This document shows, one piece after another, positions 25,060 to 36,499 of a stretch of DNA of 64,000 nucleotides; position 1 is the stretch's first letter, and the number at the start of each line of letters is the position of its first letter. The position numbers were made by a program, and so were the translations under genes. The notes under the pieces were generated by a model. That model saw only the letters and a list, made by a program, of their open reading frames with translations, was not told the origin of the DNA and made no database searches. The stretch comes from Bettongia penicillata ogilbyi (taxonomy: Eukaryota; Chordata; Mammalia; Diprotodontia; Potoroidae), in contig JAJHZJ010000121.1 in NCBI GenBank assembly GCA_023548195.1, forward strand, positions 5,242,180-5,306,179. Direction: 5' to 3'.

Positions 25060-25285
25060 AAACTTTTGGATTTTATATGGTTTCATACTCAGACATTTAT
25101 TAGTAGTGCAACCCTGGAAAAGTCTTTTAATCTTTGTCTGCCTCAGTTTCCTCATGTGTAAAATGGGGATAATAATAGCACCTACCCTGTAAGGTTATTA
25201 CAAAGTTAAAAAACGGATAATATTATAAAGTGTTTCACAAAAAACACTTAAGAGAACATATAAATATTAGATATTATTAGACATG
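25060..25285 (+). repeat. MIR/CORE-SINE relic
   Basis: CTGCCTCAGTTTCCTCATGT, GTAAAATGGGGATAATAAT and AGCACCTACCCTGTAAGG are textbook MIR right-half motifs. The head is diverged. Confidence 0.85.
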
Positions 25286-25665
25286 TAACTTTGTCAAGAG
25301 GATGTGATGATAGTGATATATGTAGGACTGAACCAAGTGTGAGAGTTTGAATAGAGAATATAAATTGAAACCAGAGGAAGATAAGGAGAAAAGGAAAGGA
25401 ACAGTCAGACTGATTGGAGAAAATCATGAGAGTATAGTTAATGTTAAAGAAGTCCTCCCTCTCTCCCCCATTCTAGGAATAATCCCTTTTAAAAGATATG
25501 TTCCTATCATGTAGATAAAACCTTTATATTTAAGATGACATCTAAAAATGAAATGTATCTGCAGCTAATTTTCTTTTCATTCCAACTGTGACTTGTAGTG
25601 TTTGTACTTAAGTGTGTTTAGAATTGATCCAGTTTTATAGGGATATTATCTTTTTTCTATTTTGG

Positions 25666-25800
25666 GAACATTGCTCTTCTGATTAATTCAATAAATAGGT
25701 AGTAGGTTATTTGTCCCAAATCATTGGGGAATGGTAAAGTCTGGTTAATTAGATATTCTGATTAAAGAATTACCTTTAGTTAAACCATATGGCAATTCCC
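25666..25800 (+). repeat. Unclassified dispersed repeat, copy A
   Basis: Shares with 27150-27300 the ordered blocks GAACATTGCT, TCTGATTAATTCAATAAAT, GGGAATGGTAA, CTCTGGTTAATT-like and ATATGGCAATT-like. I do not recognise the family. The repeated GGTTAATT/GATTAA pattern suggests a DNA transposon, but that is a guess. Confidence 0.6.
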
Positions 25801-26519
25801 CCCTCCCCAAATTTTACTTATTATTAAAATTATACTGAATTTAGAAAGCAAAGACAGGATGGTCCACAGTGCCAGATGAAGCAGAGAAAGTGATGAGAAT
25901 GACAATTAGAGAAAAAAAAGGGAAATGTTTTTTATGGTCTGTTTTAGGATGGATTTAGTTATGAAGTGGTCATTAATCATCTGAGACAGCTGCATCAGAA
26001 AACAGAAGTAACTGAAACTTACATTGCAAAGGACTGAGAATTGAATGATGCAGAAGTGGAGGTAGCACATGTAGGCTATTCTTTCTAGAATTTTGTGAAT
26101 GAAATACTGTCCCAATCTCTTTTCTTAAATAATAATAAAAAAGACAGAATGGAGTATGCAAATCATAGGTTACTGAAAAACAAGTAAAATCTTTGTAACT
26201 TTAATGAATATTACTGTGAAGCTAACTTTAATACTTAATTAAAAACATAAGTTAATAATTTCAATTGCAGAACCATTCTATTTTTAAATACTGACATGTC
26301 TGTGGTTGTCAAATTCATAAAAATAAATAAAAATAATAATATTAGTAACTAATCTCAGACCCAGACAAACAAGAGGGAAATGTATCTCCCACCTTTCAGG
26401 AAAAAGAATATTGACTTCATTATCAAACATACTATCCATCTGTATTCCTCAAAGCACCGTGAAGAGGGTTAAGTATAAAATAGGTAGCCAATTAATATTT
26501 GCTTATTGATCAAAGCATT

Positions 26520-26690
26520 AGAAGAAAGTCCATTCCTTGGGACCCTTCCTTCCCTGCCACTCCTACAAATATATTGTCTCCCCCATTACAAAGTTATCTC
26601 CTTGAGAGCTGTCACCTTTTGTATCTCAGGTCTTAGTGAAGTGCTTGGCACATAGTAAGAGTTCAATAAATATTTTTTATCCATTCACTT
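26520..26690 (+). repeat. L2 LINE 3' end
   Basis: TATCTCCTTGAGAGCTGTCA, GAAGTGCTTGGCACATAGTA and GAGTTCAATAAATATTTTT give the L2 terminal order. Confidence 0.8.
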
Positions 26691-26694
26691 ATTC

Positions 26695-26910
26695 AAGATC
26701 TCATTGCTAGATAATTTCTGAGCTGAGATTCAAACTCAGATCTTCTAGCATGAGTAAGAAAAGCTCAGTACTCTTTTGGCCATGATACTGTCTCTCATTG
26801 AGAATAATTCACATTCATAGAGTGCTATAATATTTACAAAATTCTTTACCCTTAAGAATTCTGTGGAGTAATATGACAAAGATAACCACTTCCATTTTGG
26901 AGAAGAAACT
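26695..26910 (-). repeat. MIR-class SINE relics (antisense)
   Basis: TGAGATTCAAACTCAGATCT (reversed B box) ends in GGCCATGATACTGTCTC. A second piece at about 26815-26910 reads AGTGCTATAATATTTACAAA and TTTTGGAGAAGAAACTGAGG. These may be two copies. Confidence 0.55.
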
Positions 26911-27149
26911 GAGGACCTCTCCATCCTCCCTTTAGTTGCAGTGACTTTATGACTTCAGACAAATGGAATATTAACTGATTTCTATCGAATACTGTATGAT
27001 TTAGTAGCTGTTGAGGACATTTTAAATTGAAATGTATTTTGCAACTGTTCTTCCTATCCTCCAGCTGATACATAATACACTATGAAATGGAAAGTGTGTA
27101 CAACTGTTAAGTATTCATTTGTCATAAATGTATTCTTTCATCACCTTCT

Positions 27150-27300
27150 GAACATTGCTAGTCTGATTAATTCAATAAATATGCACAGTCGTTGGGAATG
27201 GTAAGCTCTGGTTAATTGAATATTCTGGTTAAATGAGTCTTACTATAGAGATGATATGCCAATTTCCATAATTCACCTAATACTAAAACTATACTAATTA
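27150..27300 (+). repeat. Unclassified dispersed repeat, copy B
   Basis: Second copy of the 25666-25800 repeat in the same orientation: GAACATTGCTAGTCTGATTA, then TTGGGAATGGTAAGCTCTGG and GATATGCCAATTTCCA. The divergence between the copies is roughly what old interspersed repeats show. Confidence 0.6.
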
Positions 27301-27449
27301 TAGTTCAGCCTATTTTAGATAATACAGAAAACATTTTAGAATCTTGTAATGCCTAAGGGTCATGTACTATAATTTTCATTGCTTAGCTTTTTAAAGTTCA
27401 TATGCTTTGAATTCTGGACAAATGGCTCTTACTCTAATACCGTGATCAC

Positions 27450-27565
27450 TAAGCAAATATTAACTGCTTGTGTATTATATACTCAGCACTCTTCTAGGTG
27501 CTGTGGAGAACACAGATTACTATGATAAGGCTTCCTCAACGTTCTATTTGGTTAGATGTGACGTA
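27450..27565 (-). repeat. L2 LINE 3' terminus (antisense)
   Basis: CTAAGCAAATATTAACTGCT, CAGCACTCTTCTAGGTGCTG and GGCTTCCTCAACGTTCTA resemble a reversed L2 terminus. Confidence 0.5.
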
Positions 27566-27889
27566 TAATCATACCATAAGAGAATTCTATGTAATTGTAT
27601 CAAAGGATATGACAGAAATTAGAAACTATTTGGAAATCAATGGGGGCCTATAGTAATTAGTAACATCTTCAATGGACCTTCTGGAAATGAAGTGGAATCA
27701 TGAAACATGAGTGAGATCTGGATAAGTAGCACTGTAAGGTAATACCTTCAAGCTAAGGAGAACATGAGGAAAGACATAACTAAGGGTAATAAGAGTAATT
27801 ACAATAGTAGCAGCAATAATAATTATATTATAGAATCTATAATTATTAATGTATAATTATATGTAATTATATTATAATAATATAATAAA

Positions 27890-28125
27890 AATAAGAAAAG
27901 TTAACATCTATACAGTGCCTACTGTGTACCAAGCACACTTTTTCCTCACAACAACCTTGGGAGGTAGGTACTATCATTATCTCCTTTTTACAGCAGGGGA
28001 AACTAAGACAAACAGAAGTTAAGTGACTTGCCCAGGGTCACACAGTTAGTGTGTGCCTGAGGCCATAAACTCAGATTTTCTTGACTCCAGCCCCAGAACT
28101 CTATCCATGGCACTACTAAGAATGA
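27890..28125 (-). repeat. MIR-class SINE (antisense), well preserved
   Basis: CAACAACCTTGGGAGGTAGG, TACAGCAGGGGAAACTAAGA, GTTAAGTGACTTGCCCAGGG and TCACACAGTTAGTGTGTG are reversed MIR motifs. Confidence 0.85.
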
Positions 28126-28134
28126 CACATTTTG

Positions 28135-28275
28135 AAGACTGGGAGAACACAGGCAGTCTTCAATAAAGCAAAGGTTGACCAATAGAATTAGAAATGAAAA
28201 AATGGGTCAAAGATTATAGAAAGCTTTGAAAACCAAACAGAGGAATTTATATTTGATGGAGTAAAAAGAAGTTTT
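28135..28275 (-). repeat. L2 LINE fragment (antisense)
   Basis: GATTATAGAAAGCTTTGAAA, ACCAAACAGAGGAATTTATA and TTTGATGGAGTAAA match the inner part of the reversed L2 3' region seen at 4490 and 22560. Confidence 0.55.
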
Positions 28276-28489
28276 TGTGTAAAAGCACAACATTGAAAAA
28301 AACACATAAAGAAGATTAAAATGCAAACTCAAGTCCCAATATGATCCTTCATCACAGTAGAATAATGAACCCAGGTTTTAATGGCAATGTCAGTGGAATA
28401 CAAGCTTTAGTGGGTTCTATGATGCTGGAACAGTTTTGAGTATGGTTTTGGTAACAGATTAAATCAGTTTTCAATGGACTAGTCTATCA

Positions 28490-28595
28490 AAGTATTGAGA
28501 AATCTATTATATTGGGGATTTCTTGATCCTATATGGATTGAACTAGATGTCTGCCAAGGTCCCTTCCAACTCTCAAGTTCCATGATTCCATAGTT
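28490..28595 (+). repeat. CORE-SINE 3' part
   Basis: TTGAACTAGATGTCTGCCAA, GGTCCCTTCCAACTCTCAAG and CCATGATTCC make the therian CORE-SINE right end. Confidence 0.6.
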
Positions 28596-28599
28596 ACCT

Positions 28600-29780
28600 A
28601 TGGATGGTGAGGTCCTTCAAATGCTCTTGTTTGCAGATGATAATGATTTTTAGCATCAAGGGCTAAAAAAATTACGGAGTCTCCTCAAATAGATCTGCAA
28701 CCACTGAAAAAAGTTTGACCTACTCATTTATACCCAAGAAAGTAGATGAAAAATGTCTATTGCCTAAATTATGAACTACAGTTAAGGTGGATAATCTATA
28801 GAACTTTTCTATCACTATACATGGGTATATGTGTGCATAAATACATATCTGTGCCCACATATGTAGGTTCATGTATATATACATATATACAAATAAACAT
28901 ATATACTAGGCATGTGCATCTATAGATAGATATGTCTATACCTATGTATGTACACATATAATAATGCCTATGAATATATACTTATATATTCATTTGTGTA
29001 TATATAAGTCGACAGCCTAAAACTTCACTGGTATTCTCATCATATCATAACCACATCTATACTTCTCTTTCAGACTCTATATATCTCTGTTTGATGAATA
29101 ATTGAGCCCAAAATTAAATCAGAAGGAGGAGAAAAACAGGCTGGCCTGCTTTCAAGAAATAGCAAAGCTCTTTTAATGACTCTAAACTTCTCTCAAAAAT
29201 TAAGGCTTATCTTTTTAAAAAACTATTATCCTACCAGAAGTATTGTATGTGGCTGAAAAACAGAATAAAACTGCCTGGTGGAGGGAGGTGGTGGAATTAA
29301 AATGAGTACTGCACAAAGGACACTGTGGGTGAATGGGCTGCAACTTATAACTAATAAGGAATTCTGAAGAAATGGATTAGCCCATGTCATCAAGGAAATA
29401 CATGATCACAAAAGATCAAGAGAAAACAGGTAGAGAGCCCAACAGTTCACTGGTATAAAGACCTTCCCTTTCCCCATCTCTTTCTGTTAAATGGGATTTC
29501 TATGGGGAATTAACTGAGGACATGAAGAAGAGTCATGCAGGAGGACAGACATAGATGCTTGAAATCTGCATCCCTGTAGGACTGTAGAATTCATGACAGC
29601 ACAGATCCACTTGAGCAGTTGAATAAAATGGCAATGGTGAGTAGGATATACAGGAGAAAGAGAATGAGAGACCGGTGACACATACACCAATAATCCAGCA
29701 GTGAAATAATCAATAAGCCCAAGGGGGCAGCCACAGGAATGAAAACAGGTGAAATAGTCTGACAAAAAATTCCACAGGAA
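28600..29780 (+). pseudogene. Decayed RTE-clade-like LINE, RT C-terminal part
   Basis: A broken plus-strand frame contains LLFADDND (RT catalytic box region) near 28635. After an AT-rich microsatellite, NRRKRAGW-like and ILPAVLYVAEK-like residues follow near 29110-29260. Further on are NEELR-like and RWDY-like pieces (29350-29500), the usual order at the C-terminus of RTE-type reverse transcriptases. Stops and frameshifts abound. It differs from the BovB-like RTE at 56-58 kb and 63-64 kb, so two lineages may be present. The clade assignment comes from remembered motifs and is not certain. Confidence 0.5.
28815..29015. repeat. Degenerate (TA/TATG)n microsatellite
   Basis: A run of ATATAT, TATATACATATATAC, GATAGATAT and similar units, about 200 bp, lying inside the RTE-like relic. 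Confidence 0.7.
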
Positions 29781-30239
29781 GTTTTGACATTATTGGGAGT
29801 GAGGGGATGAAGGGGTTAAAAACCACCACAAACTTCATGACTAGGTAATAGGGTACATTTTAAAAAATAATTTCACTTTAGTTTTCCTAGATAAAAATGA
29901 CTACTTCATGTTTCTCTTCCCTGATGAAAATATTTTCAAGCAGTTATTGTGAGAGTCCAATTTATTTCACATATTCTCCACATCTCCCCTGGATTGTTTT
30001 GTTGATATGAAATCCATATGATATATTTCTCCCCATTTTTTTATTCTAGAATAATAATCATCTCTTATTAGCTCTGAATGGTATACAAATGCAAATAGAT
30101 GAAACAATGATGGCATCTAGAATTTTATAACTTTAAATGTGATGACAAATTCTGCAACTTTAAATATTACATTTCATTTTTGAATAGACATTATTTACGT
30201 AAGATGACTCCATGTCTATACCCATTCCTATATTCTCAA

Positions 30240-30475
30240 AATGTGTTGTAGTAGAAAGAACATGGAAGTCACAGTCAGACATGGATATGAGTACCATTTC
30301 TGGTTACTAGCTTTGTGACCTTGAGTAATTCACTTATTTTTCTAAGCCTTAATTTTCTCGTCTGTGAAAAAGGAATAACACTTGTGCTACCTACCTTAGA
30401 AAATTGTGATGAGAATTAAATGAGACAATGTATTGGAAAACAATGTAGTTATAAGACAATAAAAATGTATATTAC
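30240..30475 (+). repeat. MIR/CORE-SINE relic
   Basis: TAGTAGAAAGAACATGGAAG, TTACTAGCTTTGTGACCTTG, TCGTCTGTGAAAAAGGAATA and GATGAGAATTAAATGAG appear in MIR order. Confidence 0.8.
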
Positions 30476-31175
30476 TTTTATACCTTTATAGCTGTTCCTG
30501 AGCATCCTGATTTTTTTATAGTTTCTGCTATACAGTGTCTTGATCATTTGTGTTATTGTATTAATTTACCTTATTAATTGATTTATACTCATATTAGTGT
30601 TCATACATTTGTTATGAAATCACAACAAGCAAAGGCAAAACAAAACATTAAAGGCATTCCAAATTGGAACTTACATAATTCTTCCCAATAGGAATCATTT
30701 TTTTAATATTCCCAGATGGAATATAAAAGTTAATGTGTATGTTTTAATTAAAGGTTTTAAACCTTTAAAAATAAATGGCTATGTTTTTGGAAAACCTTTT
30801 ATATGAATATATATATATCTCATTTAATATATATTAAATTAAATAATATATATCATATAAATATCTAATTTAAAATTTATTGCAGGGAAAATAAATTGGA
30901 TATAAAATGGGGGAGGGGAATTATATTGACCTCTGGGGAAATGTATTTTCAAAAATCTTTCTGATCAAATAATTAATGACTTGCTTCACTGAACTGGAAT
31001 GTTTGTGCATGATTTGCAAAAAGAAAACTGTGATATAATTATTTTCGGGATACGCTCTAGGATGTAAATTAGAAAAGTCAAAGGTAATCTCAATTATAAA
31101 TTTAGAAATCCTCAGTGTTAAGTTCCAAAAAAATTGTCTTGATCAGTCATTTTTGTAATGTGTCTTGAATATGCT
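30476..31175. other. NALCN intron 1, AT-rich, no repeat family named
   Basis: Includes a TA-rich patch at about 30805-30870. Nothing else recognised. Confidence 0.35.
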
Positions 31176-31179
31176 CTTT

Positions 31180-31815
31180 CTCTCCTCTGATACTACTCTG
31201 GTGTGGACCCTCATCACCTAACTCCTAGATGATTACTGCTGCTTTTTCTGTCTCTCCCCACTTTAAACTATCCTTCATTTGGCTATGAAAGTGACAACAG
31301 CATTAAACTCTCCCCTGCCCCTTCTCCACTCAGTAAACTCCAATGACTCCCTATCACTTTCAGGATCTAATACAAAACCCTTGGTCGTTCAAAGTCAACT
31401 TCATCCCATACTTTTTCAGTCTTTTACCTTTGGTCCTGTGACACTGGTTTTCTTCCTGTTCCTTAGACAACATTATCTCCTGGCATTTTCTCTCTCTGAC
31501 CTCATGTCTGGAAAGCTCTCCCTGCTCATCTGCTTTCACCTCCTGGCATCTCTGGCTTACTTTAAGTCCCAAATAAAGTCTCATCTTTTACAGGAAGTCT
31601 TTCCTGTCGCTTCTTAATTCTAGGCCTTTTCCTCCATGAATTATGTCCCATTTGTCCTCTACATTGTACGTATTTGTTTGCTTCCAGTTTCCCCCACTAG
31701 ATTGTGAGATCACTGAGGGCAGAGACTGTGTTTTTCCATTTTTTTTGTATCCCAAAATCTTATCACAATGTCTTGCATATAGTAGGCACTTAATAAATGC
31801 TTACTGATTGACATT
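31180..31815 (+). repeat. L2 LINE 3' half, long and well preserved
   Basis: CCAATGACTCCCTATCACTT, GGTCGTTCAAAGTCAAC, GTCTGGAAAGCTCTCCCTGC, TAGATTGTGAGATCACTGAG and TAGTAGGCACTTAATAAATG span the end of L2 ORF2 to its terminus. The 112-codon frame at 31279-31617 is an L2 remnant, not a host gene. Confidence 0.9.
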
Positions 31816-32139
31816 CTTAGAAGGGATTTTGAGAGCTATTAATTAGCTTTAGTGAGAATGGACAGTATGTACTTTTCTAAGTTTAAAATACTGTGTCCAA
31901 CTTTGTTTTTCCACTGTTTAATCTGTGTGTTGTGTGTGCATTCTTTTTAGTATATACAGACAATATTGGCAGAGAATATCTTTTAGAGAAGAAATCAAAT
32001 ATATATGTTCTCTATATACTGAGTAGTGCAGAATGATCTTGATTCTTTTAGCTGTTAACAGTTAATTTTAAACACATTAAATAAGGTCATAGAGAACATA
32101 GCCTCGCTCAGTCAATAAATATTTATTAACCACAGGTTA

Positions 32140-32390
32140 TGCATCACAAACCATAGACCTCAAAGGTTATCTAGTCCAGCCCTCTGTCTTACACACAATA
32201 TTCCTGACAAAGGGTAAGCTATCTTCTTCTTAAACCCATCCATTGACAATGAAATCCTTGCCTTGCAAACTAATTCTGTTCATTTTTTTAAATATAGATC
32301 TAATTGTTAGGAAGGTCTTCCTAATTCAAAATGAAATACGCTTCCTTGTAAATTTCACTCATCAGTCTTAGTCCTCTAGAGTTACACAAA
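32140..32390. repeat. Ancient CR1/L3-like repeat fragment
   Basis: GGTTATCTAGTCCAGCCCTC, CTAATTGTTAGGAAGGTCTT and CAGTCTTAGTCCTCTAGAG resemble a widespread old amniote repeat. The family name is uncertain. Confidence 0.4.
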
Positions 32391-33124
32391 TTAGGTCTAG
32401 AATACAGTATAAGTGCTAAGATATGTGAAACAGAGCATAAGTGTTGCAGTAATTCTGAGGAAAGGGAGACTACTGTAGATTAAAGTGGCCACATATGGCA
32501 GAAATGTTAACAAAGTTTGGAATGTTTGTAAAGAAGCAATGAGTATATCCTTCCAAATGTGGCTGGTACAGAGCACTAGGGGAATAAAAAGTCCAGGCTA
32601 TAAGGTCCTTGGGAAATTTGCATATCTGAAGTTTATCAGAATTCCTACTGCCCTACAGGACATCTTTCTGATCTAGTATTGGCCTGGAAAATGGACTGCA
32701 GTGGAGTGGTTTATTTTTAGCAAACTGCATCATTTTAATCTTATTTGAGTAAATTTGTTTTATTGAATTCTGTGGTTCATGACTGTTTCATCACAATCCA
32801 ATCACAACTGGACTTCCCTAACCTAGTCCTGGCCCAGAACACCTCTGAAGGCTTCAGAAATATTGAAGGATGAGTGAGATTTGGAGAGGCAGGGAAGGTT
32901 TCAGCCAAAAGTATTTCCATTTTTTTTTTATTTTTTGAACAATTCTATTCTGTTGTAAGGGAAATGAGCTGCTTTATATTTCCTAAAATTTATAGCCTTT
33001 CTTCCAAATCTGATGTCAACACCATCAACCAAGTTGAAGTTTTTTTGTGATAGCAGACACTGAATGAGATAAACAGGAGTACAGAATGTGATAAATCCGT
33101 CTAGGGGAATAAGAACAATTCACC

Positions 33125-33295
33125 CATTTAGTACATTTAAACATTCTTCTCACAACCCTGTGGTATTGATAACATAAATATCAGTCTTATTTTACTGATG
33201 AAGACACTAATCCTCAGAGAGACAAGGGAACCTATCCACTGCCACACAGATAGTGTCAGAGCAAGGTATCCTGACTCCAAGTTCAGCAGCTTATT
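33125..33295 (-). repeat. MIR-class SINE (antisense)
   Basis: TTTACTGATGAAGACACTAA, GGAACCTATCCACTGCCACA and ATCCTGACTCCAAGTTC are reversed MIR motifs. Confidence 0.65.
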
Positions 33296-33894
33296 TCCCA
33301 TTATGACAAACTACAGAAAAAAGTTGACCACTCTAAAGATCCCTCAAATGGAAAATCCTACCAACAATAAACATATCATCCTGCTAATTAAGATGAAAAG
33401 GAAGATATTGGAGATCATTCAGTGTATTTCTTCCTCTCTCTTTTTTGCCTCCTTTTTTTTTCTTCTCTTGGAGAGCAGACTGAGTAAATGCAAGTGGAAT
33501 CACTTGAAGTGAAAAGAATAAGAGGCACTAAGGGCAGCTGAGTTTGATAGCCAAACTAAACCCAATATTTAATTTGGTTTGGGTCACTTGTCTCAGTGCA
33601 TTATAGTGGATACAGTGACAGACAACACATACATGCCAATTACATGATCCTGGCCAAGTGATCTACTTACTCTTTTGTCCCTCAAGACTACAAATTGTGG
33701 AGCAGTTGCTATCAGACCTATCAAAGAAGAAAATATTTCCTAAGTCCTTCCTTATTCCAAAGAAGTTACAAGTTCGGTATAAAGAAAATGTATAGCACAC
33801 AAAAATGTCTTTCGTAAAAGGACAAAATAGGCAGTTTGTGAATGTTCCACCTCCCTTTCTGACTCACTCTGTAGCTTCCTACCTCCTGTCTCAA

Positions 33895-34115
33895 AGGGTT
33901 TTGAGCTGAAAGGAACTTGGAAATTATCTATTCAAATAACTTTGACATTTTGCAGAAAAGGACGCTGAGACCTAGGAAGGTTAAGTAACTTGCCTGAAGT
34001 CAAACAGAAAAAATAAAACACCCACGTAAACTAGTAAATATTAGACACGGGAGCTAGAACTCAGGTCCTTTGACTTCAAAATCGGTCTCCTGGCCACCAT
34101 GCCACTCGTCCACTC
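33895..34115 (-). repeat. CORE-SINE (antisense)
   Basis: GAGCTGAAAGGAACTTGGAA, GACCTAGGAAGGTTAAGTAA, ACTTGCCTGAAGTCAAAC and CACCATGCCACTCG match a reversed therian CORE-SINE. Confidence 0.75.
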
Positions 34116-34480
34116 AACCCAGACCTGCCTAACAAAATTTTTCCTCTGTCCCTCTGCCTCAAAGTTCCCCTTCCTTGAATGTTCAGCCACATTTATTTGG
34201 ATACTAATCTGATTATATGATTAAAATAATTCACAATATGGGTCAAATAAGGATTAATCTTCTCTAGAAGATACTTGTATTAAACAAATATGAATTTTAA
34301 AATGAATAAAACAAAATGTAAAACAAATGGAAATTTATCAAGCAAATAAAATCTCTAATTGGGGGATATACTTTAAAGCAAGGAAGTTTCAGGGGCTTCC
34401 TTCTCCTTTCCCTTACCTAGTCTGGGAAAATAAAAAAGTCCTTGCTTTGGGAGAAATCTAAGTTGAAAAGGCTGACTACT

Positions 34481-34567
34481 CATACATACATACACACACA
34501 CACACACATTGTGTGTGTATATATATATGTGTGTGTGTATGTATGTATGTGTGTACGTGTGTGTTTA
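34481..34567. repeat. CA-to-TG switching microsatellite (self-complementary)
   Basis: A CATA/CACA run turns into TGTG, then TATATATATG and TGTGTGTATGTATG, so the left and right halves are complementary. Confidence 0.85.
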
Positions 34568-36205
34568 TAACCATGACTCTTCATGTAGACTCTCCTACAT
34601 GAAGCTATTTTATAGCTTCTGAATCCTTTCATGTAGAAGCTTAGAACTTCATCAAGTTTTCACTGGCTTGACAAAGGGCATCAGTCATATTTATTTTGTT
34701 TTGAATAAGGCAGATTGTGCATTGAAGAAACTTTTTGAAAAACATGAACTAAGCCTGAGAGGGCCCTGCCATCTACTGTTTTATGCTCCTTCATCATTCT
34801 CAGTTCTCACTATTCAGTTCAAGCTGCATTTGTTAAAGGGCAATTCTGACCTCACCCTGGTTATGATTGCAAGCCACTACATTAGCCTAGAAAAGAGGGC
34901 AGATGTTAAAAAGAAAGGGGTTTTCTTCATAACTATCACATCCCTTCATTCAAAATAGTAATTTTAAGATATTTCATGTCATTTCATGTCATTAGTGTGA
35001 TAGTGCAGTGATAACAGTCTCTTAAAATGCCAGTCAAGGTCAAAAATGGAAGCAACACTTCTTAACGCAATGAGGTAGACATGTTCAATTGTAAGGTTTA
35101 TATAATCATATTCATATGCCAAAGATGCTTTAGATTACACTGGTATTATTTTAATGAGAAAATAAAGCACCTTTTGTAACACAGAATATAAACATAGAAA
35201 CCTTAGAAGAAATGACTGAGAAACCCTGTCTCCTGGTCAAAGGGATAAAGAAAGGTAATTGAAGCTACTATCTGTTTAATGATTCTTTCCCCCAATAAAT
35301 CTAAAATATACATGTGACAGATATAGAACTTTTTCCTCTCTGTATAAATAAATGTATCCATTAAAAAATTCTGATCCAAATTCTGTCTTAACAACTTCAA
35401 AGAAATTGATAAGGAACATATCTCTAGTTGCAGTTTTTGTAGTTTCCTTGACTAGAAAGGGAAAAGTCTTAATGGATCCCATTTGGTATGACTGATAAAA
35501 AAAAGAAAATGGTTCTCAAACCTCCTTTGGGAGTATTTGGTTCCAAATTGATCTTAATATATTTTTTTTAACATGCAGTGTTGGCTTTTTCTTTTAGGTT
35601 TCTATTTAGGACTATATTCAAGACAATAATGAGAATGTTTAATTTTTCACAAGAAATGACAATTCCAGTTTTCACAAGACTGTCTATCAAGTCAGAAGAC
35701 AAAAGACAGAGCCCTCCAAGAACTCCGTCCAAGCAAGAATTCTCCCAGTGCGCTGTCCACATTCTCAAGAACCTTTGAATTTCCAGTTTCTTCCTCAAAA
35801 TCACACTTTTAGTCATTCATCCAGTTTTAGTTTATCCAGGCTGAGGTCTACCACAAGAGACTTAACTGCAGGGAGTTCCATAGAGAGGAAAGAACCATAA
35901 AAGACAAGCTGAATGGCTTGTAAATACTTTCCTGCGGTTAGAAGTTTAGAGAAGTGGTGATTTTTAAAGGTGTGGCAGCTGAACATATCTCTTTAGCATG
36001 CCTCTTCACCTGTGCATTATTAGGCTGAGTGGTTGACCGCACTACTACTTGGCTTCCTCTCTGATTTAATTTTAAACCACAGTCACGGTTATGAAAATAT
36101 CAATAATGAACAATCACATATCCATCAAATTCTGATCCATTATTCAGCATTCCTTAGGAAAGTTCTTATTTTTAACCAGGAGTTATGCTTTCATTCACCA
36201 CATTC
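34568..36205. other. NALCN intron 1, no repeat family recognised
   Basis: About 1.6 kb of unassigned, unique-looking sequence next to the promoter island, a reasonable place for regulatory elements. TTTCATGTCA is duplicated at 34972-34992. Open frames of up to 82 codons on both strands at 35568-35816 show no recognisable domain. Confidence 0.35.
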
Positions 36206-36209
36206 CTCT

Positions 36210-36320
36210 GAGGTGTGAAGTCACTAGATTATTCCCATTTCACAGATGAATTTGAGACCCCAACAGATTGTCGCACATTCAGAGGCAGATTCAGGGATCC
36301 TGACTTCTCAGTCTATGGAG
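36210..36320 (-). repeat. MIR-class SINE fragment (antisense)
   Basis: CCCATTTCACAGATGAATTT, CGCACATTCAGAGGCAGA and ATCCTGACTTCTC resemble a reversed MIR core. Confidence 0.5.
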
Positions 36321-36499
36321 AAACCCATACAAGAAATATTTTCTCCTATAAAAACTCTTACCTTTTTCACAATCTGTTTTAACCCCAGAGGGAATTCAGT
36401 TATCTACCAGCATCTCAGTTCAGGATTCTAGCATTGTTGAAGTGTAGTCATCCTGAGAAAGGAAGAGATGCCAAAGGTATAACCTATTACTGACTGGTC

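Noticed and set aside
31279..31617. 112-codon plus-strand frame.
   Set aside because: It is the end of L2 ORF2 running into the L2 3' UTR.
35568..35816. Opposing 66- and 82-codon frames near the promoter.
   Set aside because: No domain, no splice sites flanking either and no start context of note; probably chance in AT-rich DNA.
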